Shown: in pieces, positions 1-17,570 of the stretch
Numbering within the stretch: position 1 is the stretch's first letter
Layout of the letters: each line of letters begins with the position of its first letter
NCBI RefSeq assembly: GCF_901709675.1
Contig: NC_051093.1
Coordinates: 7,803,553-7,867,552, forward strand
Reading direction: 5' to 3'
Source of the DNA: Syngnathus acus
Lineage: Eukaryota > Chordata > Actinopteri > Syngnathiformes > Syngnathidae
DNA: 64,000 bases
Position numbers and translations under genes: made by a program
The notes under the pieces: generated by a model
Database searches by the model: none
Seen by the model: the letters and a program-made list of their open reading frames with translations, nothing else
What the model was told of the DNA's origin: nothing

Positions 1-1067
1 ATGTACAGTATTTGTGTTGAACAGTAAATTGCTTTATTCAAATTCAAATCTTTTCTTTGCTACAAATGAACTCTCCAAGGATATCAATAGATGCATACAG
101 CTTTGACTGAACATATGGCCAACCCCCCCCTCAAGAGCCTAATTTGTGAAATCAACTCATCCATATTATGTTGTTTACCAGCGGAACTCAATCAGGTAAT
201 TCTGATGAGAGAGCCGCCCCCATCCAGCTAATGCCTTTGTGGTTAGAGCTCAGTTGACTATTAAAACAGCAGGTGTCTCACCATTCTTGTCTTTTTTTTT
301 TTTTTTTTTTTTTCTCCTCGCCAACGTGAAATGGCACAGTGAATGTTTAAATGTTGATCACATTCACCAAGGCCCCTGTTTGCACACTATTATTTAGAAG
401 AGGCCTTTTCTAAATATCAGAAGTACTCATCTCCTTTTAAAAACTGAAATTATATTTTTTCCATGAACTGGAATAATGTATTCCTAAATTTATATGCTCT
501 TAACTCGGCTGTTCTGCTTCCAGTACGCCACTTGGATTTATTTTATTTATTGTCTATATTTACGTTTTTCTAATGCATTTGTTTTTTGAGATATTTAATT
601 TTTCTAAATCCAGCCCTTAGTTCATAAATATTACTCAATCTATATTGTTATAATTAAAACCTGATGTGCTAGAGAGACATCAGGGCAGATTAATTCACTG
701 TATTTTTAAAAAAAAAAAGTTTTATAGACAGATTCTGTCCCCACTGAAGATCTCAGTGCCACCTCTGGATAATTTAGGCTTTTTGATTATTTAATCACTG
801 AATTATCCTGTTCAAGTCATATAATAGTTTTAATTCATTTGTAGCTGCTATACTTATCCTACTGGTGGCCTGTCATTACATGTATGTGTCATTAGGGGGC
901 GTTGCTGAGTGGTCCTGTCAGATCCGTCAGTGTTAGGAGGTTCAGCATCCACGCGCAGCTCTCTCTGTGTTCCCTCTGGTGAAACAGCAGTGCCTCATAG
1001 GACTGTTGAGGAGGAACATGGAATAACAGACATCTTCTGAACGAGACGACTTTTGGACCAGGCACAA
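1..1067. other. 5' flank and probable 5' UTR of bmerb1
   Basis: No coding exon is recognised here. The stretch is AT-rich with a poly-T run near 290-313 and a poly-A run near 708-718. A G-rich motif, ATTAGGGGGCG, at about 891-901 faintly resembles a CTCF core. The last 100-150 bases before the bmerb1 start codon are probably its 5' UTR, but no TATA box or clear initiator fixes the start. Human bMERB1 has a longer N-terminus, so an upstream alternative first exon may lie outside the window. Confidence 0.4.
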
Positions 1068-4545
<3,478 letters not shown>

Positions 4546-5699
4546 CACATTTGTGTGCATGCTTGCAAATCTTTGGACAATGTTGTATTAAATTGAAATC
4601 ATGACTTATTTGGCATAAATATATGAATGTTTCATCACAAGCATGCTATTGCATCTGCTTTTGAGTATTGTCAGTGTTCACCACATAGTGAGAAGATGTT
4701 CTCACTCCTCAAGTAGGTGCAAACACACAGTCATAGATGACTCATACAGTGGGTGGTCTTAATGTGAAATTACTTGGTAAACATTCTTTTCATTTTATCC
4801 TGTGACCGAAATAAAAACAGTTCAGCATTGTTCACATGGCAACAAACTATGAACCAATGTGGTTTTTTTTTTTTTTTTTTCTGGCCACTTCTTCTGGTTA
4901 TCCGACTTCAATCCTTGGCAGGCATTTGAAGGCCATCACATGCGGTTGCGGATGAACAGAGCCGTGCACAGCCAGCAGTCCCCACTGTATTTAATCTGAA
5001 GACTAATTAGTGGGCTGCATAGTGTGAATATATAGACACGTCAACCCACTCTAATTGGATGTTAGCGGGAAAAGCGGCTTGTCTTGCTGAGACGTAAAAG
5101 AGTCCCTGGAAAATGTGACAATTCACTATTTTTCCTTAACAGCTTTTTTGATCTAAAAAGCTATGCTTCCTCCTACTCCTTTTCGAGCATCCTTTATTTT
5201 TTTATTTACTTATGTATTATTATTATTAATTAATTAATTTATTTAATGTATTTTTTTCTATTTGTTGGTTTATTTTTTTGTTGTATGGACTTATGTGGCA
5301 CTTTAGAGTGTTATTTGTTTTGTTTTTTGTTTTTTTTGTTTTTCTTTTTTGTTTTGGATGTTCGAAATAAAGATATCAATCAATCAATCAATCAATTGTA
5401 GAGTGATGAATCCTTTAGTTTTGAAGGCGACAAATCACAAAAAGTCCTACCAATCATGTAAGGCTGCATTTTTATTCGGTAACTTTTTTGTCGCATGGTT
5501 GACCTTTAACATATTCATCATGATCTGTATCAACTACAACAAATTGCTTTGTCTTGCGAGCATCTATAGTCACAAGCACCATTGCTTCTGATCAATAAAA
5601 ATGTATATACAGCATTTATGTCTTCAGTCTCCATGGTAGCAGCAGATCTCTCCTCTCTGGACATATTCATGTAGTACTAAAAACAGCCAGAGCGTGGCG
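4546..5699. other. bmerb1 3' UTR and spacer before the TOM1-like gene
   Basis: This 1.2 kb stretch holds no recognised gene. An AATAAA at about 4810 is a reasonable polyadenylation signal for bmerb1. A poly-T run lies at 4862-4880. The part near 5280-5396 looks like the 3' end of a retroelement and is listed separately. Confidence 0.5.
5283..5396 (+). mobile_element. Probable 3' tail of a non-LTR retroelement
   Basis: A T-rich segment leads to AATAAA at 5366-5371, followed within a few bases by a short tandem array of the unit AATC (about 5378-5396). A polyadenylation-like signal plus a short tandem 3' tail is the usual end of a truncated LINE copy in fish genomes. No reverse-transcriptase reading frame remains nearby, so the copy would be heavily 5'-truncated. 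The family is not assigned. Confidence 0.4.
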
Positions 5700-5860
5700 C
5701 ACTTTTACCGGAAGGTCTAAGAGATGATTCGATGACGCTATCCCTTTAATTCGTGACGCAGCTCAACCGGTGGCCCACTTTGTGCTGCAAGCAGGCGGGG
5801 TGCAGCAACGAGCTCGGCCGCCTGGTGCGTACGGCTCGGCCCGGTTCGTCGGTGCGCGCG
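5700..5860 (+). promoter_or_regulatory. Promoter and 5' UTR of the TOM1-like gene
   Basis: The region turns abruptly GC-rich. It has an ETS-type ACCGGAAG at about 5708-5715 and no TATA box, as expected for a housekeeping promoter. The start codon at 5861 sits in GCGCGCGATGG, with a purine at -3. The transcription start is not fixed by sequence. Confidence 0.45.
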
Positions 5861-8800
5861 ATGGAGTTTTTACTCGGGAACCCGTACAGCACGCCAATCG
5901 GACAGCGAATCGGTAAGCTTCTTTTCCAGCCATTCATGCATGGTTTCAATGTAACCACCAAATGCTGACAACGCCCGGCATCTCTGTTAATCATTTTTCG
6001 CGAACATTTACAATTATTTTGCTTTTTAAATGCAAACACTAAATGCCATGCACTCGTGGTGTATAAAATTGCATTCCTTCAATAATAAATAAGCCTTTAT
6101 TGAGACGAATAGGTAATGCTTGATTAACGTGTTTGCTAGCCAATGGGGAGAAAGAGGCGGGATCAAAAACATGGCAAGGTAGAAATCGATTGGTCGAAAC
6201 TGGGTTGATTTCCTGCTGACCTCAATCAGATGCAAATTGTCAAGCGTTTGCCTTGACTCATGCAAATACAGTGCGTATTTTTTTAAAAAAAGATATGTTA
6301 ATTATCTCTTTTACGTGTTGGGAAGTATTACTGGTCTGAAAGCTTTTTTCCAGTAACCTGAAGACGATTGAAAATGCATTTATTGTTATCTATATTACTG
6401 CACATATGTTTATTTTTTTATTATATTTATATTGTGTTGAACGCCCTCAGGTGTAATAAATAATTCTCTTTTTAGATATTTTTTAATTTTGCTTACACTG
6501 CATTATTTCAACACTTGAGCATGTTTTCAGCTAGAAAAGTTCTAAGATGAAGGTAGCTCATTCCAGTATTCTAAAAATGATTGGAATTAAATGAAAATGT
6601 CTCTTATCTGTATCAAATAAACAAACACTTTTTTAAATAGATTTTTTAGATTTTTTTACAGTGAAATAATATTTTATCACCTCTAATCTAAAATGTTCAA
6701 TTCAATACAACAAAATACACATTTACAACACATATCTGTCTGTTTTTTTGTTTTTTTTTCTGACACAGAGATTGCAACCAGCTCAAGCTTGCCATCAGAA
6801 GACTGGTCTATCAACATGGAGATCTGCGACATGGTTAACGGCTCTGAGGAAGGGTGTGTTTGTTTTCCAGACTGCACACGTGTGTGTGTGTGTGTGTTAT
6901 AATCAACAAGCTCAAGGTTACATGTATCTGAAAGGTCAACATTCTCTAATTCCAGACCAAAAGATGCAGTCAGAGCCATAAAGAAAAGGATTGTGGGGAA
7001 CAAGAACTTTAAGGAGGTCATGCTGGCACTCACCGTGAGTGTCTCGCCACACCTCCGCCCTGTTGTTGTTGCTATTGTCATGTGTAATCAGATATAAGAT
7101 ACATTTTTTTTGTTCAAGGTGCTGGAAACCTGTGTGAAAAACTGCGGCTACAGGTTTCACATTCTTGTGACGACAAGGGATTTCATCGAAGGGGTTCTAG
7201 TCCGTTCAATCATCCCGAGGAACAACCCTCCTCTGATCGTACACGACAGAGTACTCGGCGTTATACAGGTCGGCCTGGGCCGCATAAAAAAAATAAAAAT
7301 TTAATCTGTGGTCACATTCCATGAAATCTTGTATTGTTTTTATGTTCGTCATCTTTTTAAGGCGTGGGCAGACGCATTCCGTAGCTCGCCCGACCTGACT
7401 GGTGTGGTGTCGGTGTATGAAGACCTGCGCAGGAAAGGCCTGGAGTTCCCGACAACGGAATTGGAAGGCTACCCATCAGCCCATGCCCCCAAAAGGGTAC
7501 AACCACTTTTTCCACGACTAACTCTTAAACACATACCTTTCATCTTTGGTCAACCTTTTCTTTTCGGGTGCTTTCTGCGCCTGGCTTAGCAGACCTCGTC
7601 TCAGAACGGGCCTGCAGTTGCTACTGCCCCTGCTGTGCTGCTGTCCTCCAAACCCCTAACCCCACCTCAGACCCTTGAACTAAAACAGACCCTAGACGCA
7701 GGTGATGCCTTCACTCCTAACCAGGTGATGCACTTCAAGGGATATTTCATGACTTTATTAACACCCCCCCTTTTGTGTTTCATGCCAAAATAGTATTAAT
7801 TGCTGTTAGGTAAACTTTTAACCATTAATGATCCAGGTGGGAGCACTAAAGGCAGAGTTGGGGGTGGTGCGGAATAATCTCACAATGATGTCCGATATGA
7901 TGAGTCAGATGGATCCTGTCACCATAAAACAAGCTGACATGGAGTTGCTGGAGGTACAAAAAAATGACACTTTGTGGTATAATTGATTTTGGGACATCAT
8001 TTTGCTTTTATTTTATTCTGCAAGAAAATCGTTTGTCGTTGCCCTTACCTGATCTCGCGCTTTATACATGTGCTACATCTGCACCATCACGACCCCCCCT
8101 GCCCATACATTCTTTTTTTTTTGGATTGTGTCATTAGCAGTTATACACTGTATGTAAGGAAATGCAAGACAGGATAGTGAAGATTGTCCCCAGGCTAAGT
8201 GAGGAGAAGCTGATTCAAGAGTTGCTAGCAACCAATGACGAGATGAACACCGCCTTCTCGCGCTATCACAGGTAAACCACATTTGGATTTTAATTGTATT
8301 TAAAAATTCACCTATTACCTTTTGTTACTGTTGTTTTTTGTTGCTGTTTTTAGGTTTGAAAGACAATTAACAAATGGTCCAAACGCAACACAACAGGTTG
8401 GTAACCTTGTCTCTAGATTTTTATTTTTTTTTTTAATTGTTGACAGCTCACATCTCTTTTTTTGTTTTTGCAGAGCCATCCTTATGTAAACCTAACAGAC
8501 CTCAATGTGAGCGAATCTGCGGCTGCATCAGTTTCCAACGGAGACTTACTCAGCCCATCAAAAGGGAACTCGTTGTCCACCCAGATGGCGGGGCTTAGTA
8601 GGTTCTGCCTTTTTTTTTTTTTTTTTTTTTTTTTTAATTATTTGAAGCTGATTTCAAAACCTTTCTGCTGTTTTTTTAAACAGACACAAGGGAAGAAGAT
8701 GCAGTTGATGCGTTTTTATCGAAAAGAAATAGCTCAACGCAAAGAGGAAGGTACAGAAAATATGAAGAATAATATGCTTTTTGGAAGTATTCTTATGAGT

Positions 8801-9845
8801 GTGGCAGCTCAAGTTGAGGTGAATTTGGTTTCAGCGAGCATGCAGACATTGGACTAGATGGCCTTGCACAAGCTCAGGAAAACACCATGCAAAATGCTAA
8901 AGCGGTAAGTCACGTTTTCATTGTTTTTTTTGCATTGGCTAGAAAGTGGCTAACCCGACTCAAATTGCAAACTCTCTAGTATATTAGTGGTCAGGAAATA
9001 GATAGAAATCACTTGATACTATTCTGAAATGATTCTCTATCTCTGCAACGAAGGATCACAGCCCAGCCTCCTCCCACAGCTCCTCACCAAAGTTAGACTG
9101 GATGATTAAAAGGGGAATGGTGGGTCCATGTCCAAAATGTGTCTCATTCACATTTTTTTAGGTTTTGTTGTAGTGGTAGTTGTTGTCATTTTCATGAGGT
9201 TGCAGTTTACTTTTATTTTGGTTAGTGGTTTATTTTTTTCCAGCGCCTGAAAATATTTGTTTTGCATGCTATATAAAGTGTCAAAGATTTAGATGATTGT
9301 TGGATTTTGATGTGGGTGCGCAAGGAGCATGGAAAGGTTTGCTTTGGTCTGTCTTGTGTCATTGTCTTAGAATTTTTCTCCTCTTTGGGTCATGTTGGGA
9401 TATTTATTTTGTGGGCTTTTTTTTTTTTTGAGGGGAGTGAAACACAGTCATTATTGCGTTTGATATATTTTTCTGTTTTCTTAGATTCCCGTCAAGCAGT
9501 CCAACGTCATGGAGGATATTGAGAAATGGCTGGAGTTGGATGATGATGTGGTGAGCAGTAGGATTAATTATTCAGATTAAATTGAAGGTTTTTGTACATG
9601 CAACTTTCAAAAACATGTCTTTTGTGTTTGTGGCACAGTATGACGACTTTGAGGACTCTGATGGTGTCACAAGTGAAGGTGAGCAATCTTACAGCTCACT
9701 TGCTTTTCTACACAAAAACTAATTTTAATACTGGTTGTTTTCTTCGGAAGAATTTGACAAGTTCTTGGCACAAAGAGCAAAAGCGGCGGAGCGATTACCT
9801 TCAGTGCGACAGTCTTCTCAGGACGCCAACCACTCCGAATCCTGA
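5861..9845 (+). CDS. tom1: TOM1-family VHS/GAT endosomal adaptor
   Basis: Sixteen exons join in frame: 5861-5912, 6769-6853, 6956-7034, 7119-7268, 7362-7496, 7590-7724, 7837-7953, 8138-8271, 8354-8396, 8474-8597, 8684-8750, 8835-8904, 9054-9119, 9485-9550, 9639-9678, 9751-9845. They encode 485 residues (human TOM1 492). The N-terminus [12 protein letters not shown] and the VHS domain (about 1-150, with [12 protein letters not shown] and [15 protein letters not shown]) are strongly conserved. A diverged GAT domain follows at about 213-310, then a low-complexity middle and the [17 protein letters not shown] segment. TOM1 proteins link ubiquitinated cargo, Tollip and clathrin on endosomes. The usual DLIDMG and final DDMLFAL motifs are absent: the protein reads NLTDLN and stops at HSES. 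TOM1 is preferred over TOM1L2, but they cannot be cleanly separated. Two acceptors are NAGNAG type. Confidence 0.88.
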
Positions 9846-10625
9846 GCTGCAATTCAAGCAGCCACACACGCGTGCAACTCTCATAAAGTCCTTTAGCCAT
9901 AAGGGACAGATGGAGGTGTAATTTGGTTTTATGTATCAGAGGCACATTGGGCATGGAGGATTGCAATTTTTAATTTACTTTATGTGCTTTACTGGGATTT
10001 TTAACTGGTAATAAGTGAATGAAGGCCAGAGGATTTTACGCGATGTAATTAAGTGGTGATAATGCAAAAATTTGCACAATTTCTATGGTTACATTCCTAT
10101 TATTGAAGGAAACGTGGAATATTGTTACTAAAACAACTTTTGCAATATAGATAACTTTATTGCTATGAACTCTTATTATTTGTGGCATCTCATGATGAGT
10201 TACAGATAATGTCTCGGTCAAAGTAGCAAACACTGCTAATTTATATGTAAATCAAATGTTCAGCAATTTCTCATCTGAAGATTTTGAAGCTTCTTTTAAT
10301 GTTAATACCTTTATTGTTATTGGATATAAAGGAAAAGTACTTTAGTTTTTTTTTTTTTACTTGCATATTTCTTTGTCAAGATGTTTTATGTTTAAATGCA
10401 GAGTGCAATTAAATAACCAAACTACCAAGAGTACTAAGTTTTTGTCGGCCACTTCTGTTTTTCAGCGTTTTGACAGGTGTTTATTTACAAACAGCGCAAG
10501 CACCACTGTGTTAATAACGGAAAATGGCGCATTCAGACTTTCATAATAATTTTTTTTGGAATAAAACTTATTCAATATATTAAAAAAGAGGTGTCTCAAA
10601 AAATTGCCAGAAGCGAAAACAAAAT
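9846..10625. other. 3' UTR of the TOM1-like gene and spacer
   Basis: An AT-rich stretch with no recognised coding exon. It should contain the 3' UTR of the upstream gene. No single AATAAA stands out as the end signal; variants occur between 10310 and 10420. No repeat or RNA gene was recognised. Confidence 0.4.
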
Positions 10626-10750
10626 ATGCAATCTGATTGGACAAACGTGTTTACTGTCATCTGATTGGCCCAAAATGTCACGCCCTCTGTTCATGCTGCA
10701 TCCGACAACTTCCGGTTACATTTGACAACAGCAATCGTATATTCACGGTC
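10626..10750 (+). promoter_or_regulatory. gcat promoter with inverted CCAAT boxes and ETS site
   Basis: Two inverted CCAAT boxes (GATTGG) occur at about 10635 and 10662, followed by an ETS site ACTTCCGG at 10708-10715, about 40 bases before the start codon. There is no TATA box. The spacing fits a housekeeping promoter starting near 10700-10730. Confidence 0.5.
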
Positions 10751-12897
10751 ATGTCTCTCGGCAAAGCTGGCTGGACTTTGTTGAACCCTCTCCGGGGGGT
10801 TCTTCGGCCCTCAACCTCGGTCTTAAATCGGAGCTACGCGGCTGTTGCTGAAGCCAGAGCTGTATTAAACGGTGAACTCGAGTCGATTCGCGTGGCGGGG
10901 ACGTGGAAAGCAGAGAGGATCATCACTTCCAAGCAGGGACCGCACATCAACGTGGACGGAAGCCGTGGCAGTGAGTGAAAACATCATAATAATTGTTATA
11001 CATTATTCTCCTTGCTCTAGTAAAATATGAGTTGAATATTCTCCTTGAGGGATTATGGAAATCAATTCTTAAGTCAAGAAGACAGTCTTATTTGGTTTTG
11101 GTATCATTAATTTGCGTGTTGCTTACATTATGAAGCTAGACTTCTGTGGTACAGGTCCAACCTGACTTATTTCTGTTTTTTTTCTAATTTAGGCATTTTA
11201 AACTTCTGCGCCAACAACTATCTTGGACTATCCAGTCATCCAGAGGTGGTGCAAGCAGGGATTGATGCACTGAAAACGTATGGCGCTGGATTGAGCTCGG
11301 TCAGATTCATCTGTGGTACTCAGGTACAGTGTCCAAATAAATGCACTTAAAAAGTCAAATGTTTTCAATTTGGATTAATAAATGTGATTTACAGGATTTG
11401 CACAAAAACCTAGAGCAAAAGTTGGCAGAGTTTCACGAGAGGGAGGACTGCATCCTCTATGCCAGTTGTTTTGATGCCAACGCCGGACTATTTGAGGTGG
11501 GTCATCTCCAACAAGTGATACATGAAGTCGCCCTGTTAGATGAAGTAAAGCATTTGAATCACTGTGTTAGGTTCTGCTTGGCCCAGATGACGCTGTGTTG
11601 TCGGATGAACTTAACCATGCCTCTATTATTGATGGTATCCGTCTGTGTCGTGCGAAAAGACTGCGCTACAAACATATGGACCTCAGTGATTTAGAAAAAA
11701 AACTCAAGGAGTCTCAGGTATGTGGGCTTCTTCTTGTTTGCACAGGTCTGAGATCTTCATGTACTTCATGTGCAGCATTTGTGCTTCTCAGTCATGTCGT
11801 ATGCGGCTGGTGGTGACAGATGGGGTCTTCTCAATGGATGGAGATGTGGCTCCGTTAACGGGAATCTGTGATCTGGCTGAGCAATACGGGGCTATGGTGT
11901 TCATCGATGAATGCCACGCCACTGGTTTCCTCGGGCCTCGTGGCAGGTGAGTAGAAAATTTAAAAAGACACGCTTGAGGGTAGTTGGGAAGTTAAGGAAG
12001 CAAACTGGCCGGCTGTTTGTAATTTCTGATGTTTGCAATTAGTTTATATTTTAAGTTCATGTTATGTTTATTTACAGAGGAACCGACGAGCTGTTGGGAG
12101 AGATGGACCGAGTTCATATCATAAACTCCACTCTGGGAAAAGCACTGGGAGGTGCAGCTGGTGCGTTTTACTCATCAATATAGAAATGAAAATGGAAGTT
12201 CATTACATTTGTATTCACACAACTAAAATGGTTCAAAAATAGGAGCATGCTGAAAGATTTCAAAACGGGCGTAGTTGTAATACGGAAAATGATGTTTTCC
12301 TTCTCATCAGGTGGCTACACAGTGGGACCAAAGCCCCTCATTGATCTGCTGAGGCAGCGGTCTCGACCTTACCTCTTCTCCAACTCCCTCCCTCCACCTG
12401 TGGTGGGCTGCGCCACGCGGGCTGTCGAGCTGCTGCTCGCCTCCGATGAGATTGCACAAAGCATGACAGCCAAAACCATGAGGTAGCTATTTTATTGGAT
12501 AGTGGATTGTGTCAGCAAAACAAAAACATGCTCTCTACGCTACAGGTTTCGAAACAAGATGACGCGGGCTGGCTTCACCATCTCGGGATCGGCTCACCCG
12601 ATCTGTCCAGTGATGCTGGGTGATGCACGGCTTGCCTCTCTAATGGCAGATGACATGTTGAAGCTAGGTGAGATATAAATTAAATCTGTCAAGTAAATTG
12701 TGCCATTATTTAGCGATGAACTTGACTTGACTTTGTCCTCCACAGGAGTGTATGTGATTGGATTTTCCTTCCCAGTCGTACCAAAAGGCAAAGCCAGAAT
12801 CCGTGTTCAGATTTCAGCCGCGCACACTGACGAAGACATTGATCACTGCGTCGACGCCTTTATTCAAACGGGCAGAAAGCATGGAGTTATTTCCTGA
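10751..12897 (+). CDS. gcat: Glycine C-acetyltransferase, mitochondrial (2-amino-3-ketobutyrate CoA ligase)
   Basis: Nine exons join in frame: 10751-10970, 11193-11323, 11395-11496, 11571-11717, 11792-11946, 12078-12160, 12311-12482, 12546-12667, 12746-12897, giving 427 residues (human 419). The enzyme is a PLP-dependent alpha-oxoamine synthase of threonine breakdown. With threonine dehydrogenase it turns 2-amino-3-oxobutyrate and CoA into glycine and acetyl-CoA in the mitochondrial matrix. Diagnostic segments are [32 protein letters not shown], the DECHATGF motif (about 239-246) and STLGKALGG, where Lys273 is the expected Schiff-base lysine. The first 35 or so residues are basic and serine-rich without acidic residues, as in a mitochondrial targeting peptide. 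Nothing looks broken. Confidence 0.95.
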
Positions 12898-13040
12898 GAG
12901 AACATCGAAGAAATGACTTCTCAGAGAGCCAAACAATCAGGTGCTTCTTCAGATATTGTTGCCTTTTTCGTATGACGAATGATGGTGTTGATTTATATCT
13001 GGCAACGTTATGTATGATGGGTTTGACTGCCTAAGAGTGA

Positions 13041-13046
13041 AATAAA
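13041..13046 (+). terminator. gcat polyadenylation signal
   Basis: AATAAA lies 144 bases after the gcat stop codon, followed by a T-rich stretch. This is the likely cleavage signal. Confidence 0.65.
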
Positions 13047-13380
13047 GTGAAAGAATGTTTCAAATCTGTCATTTAATCTTTGGTTTTATTTTAATAGAGC
13101 TTTATTACTGGCCTACGGTTTAAAAACTAGTTTGTGTATGAGGCAAGACATTCAGAACCACTTAAAATAATCAAACAAGTCTTTACGAGGGGAAATATGT
13201 GCGTTTTATCAATTGAATCACTTTTATTGCAAAAAGTCCCCAAACAAACCATTAAATGGCTAATTTTGCTGGTGGCCTGGGGTGCTGAGTTATTTGAAAA
13301 GTTGCTGAATCTAACAACTTTAATGCAAGGGAGTAGCAAGATTTGCGTCACCGCTGAAAGCCCGCTTGTTTCTCCAAGTG

Positions 13381-13555
13381 AGGTGGACCGGAAACGTTGT
13401 TGGCCAATCGCTGACTTTCATTTAGCGTGAGTGTTAAAATCCACCAATGATGTAAGAGCATTTTACTATAGGCGGGACTTCCGGTCAGTGGCGCAACCTT
13501 GTGAGGCCTCCCCATGCGTTTTTGATTCACCGCTCTAGTCGCTATTACTATTCGG
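13381..13555 (+). promoter_or_regulatory. ddx39a promoter and non-coding exon 1
   Basis: CCAAT boxes at 13404-13408 and about 13444 precede an ETS site ACTTCCGG at 13477-13484. The probable non-coding first exon follows and ends at 13555 before GTAAGA. The next acceptor is TTCTAG at 14252-14257, ten bases before the ddx39a start codon, leaving a 702-bp first intron with no recognised feature. Confidence 0.55.
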
Positions 13556-14266
13556 GTAAGAGTATTTAAATAACTGATATTAATGAATGAAAGTTAACAA
13601 ACTTGGGTACTGTTTTTCCACTTACGTCCCTTTGAGTTAATTCTGTTAATGAACATAGAACTAGCACGCTCTTTCTGCAATATTCGGCTAAGGGGTGAGC
13701 TTGTTAGCGTATTGTAGCCTAGCATTACAATTCGCCGCCCCAGTCAGTGTAAATGTGGCCTCACCGTTTCGCTAATGCCTTTGTCAAAAGTCCACCGCCG
13801 CTCTTTGTAAACGCAAGCAAAACAAAGATTTTCGTAGTGTGCAATTTAGCTTGTTAGCTTACCACGTTATCCATTGTTATGCAACACAATGGGAGGCTCA
13901 GCAACCTGCGAATTTGAACTTCGAGACCAAGCTGTTTGCTGATATGTTCCTCAGGGTGGTGTTTATTGAATCATAACTGTATTCCCTTTGTGTTAAAAGA
14001 CTTTATTTGGGTAACTAATGAGGTACCTGCGTACATTGTTTTTGAATTGAAGTGTATGCTGCATTTGACCACGTAGTCCTATGCAATTGAGCTTTCATTG
14101 TTTAAACAAGCTAACATGCTCCACACGTTCATATTTTCAATATGAACCGCTTACAACCTAACTCAGAAGTTGACACAGATGAACTTCTCCCCATTATGTT
14201 CTCCTGACTGCATGGTAGACCTTACAAAAACCAATTGTATTATTCTCATTGTTCTAGGTCGACAAG

Positions 14267-17365
<3,099 letters not shown>

Positions 17366-17564
17366 ATCCCGCCCCACACACACACCCTCAGCTTGGCAAA
17401 CATGGCCTCTCCGTGGATCACATCTTGTGCTTGGATTTAGACGTACTTTGCTGTTTATTTGAAAGCTCCCAGTTGTTCCCTCACGAAATTTATTTTTAGC
17501 ATCAGTTTTGGGAATATGCTATATGATTGGTTTTATTTGTAATTTTTACATTGTTTTCAGTGAA

Positions 17565-17570
17565 ATTAAA
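17565..17570 (+). terminator. ddx39a polyadenylation signal (ATTAAA)
   Basis: ATTAAA lies 200 bases past the ddx39a stop codon, followed by a T/GT-rich segment with TTTTTGTAC and CTTTTGTCTC. It is the best candidate for the ddx39a transcript end. Confidence 0.5.
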
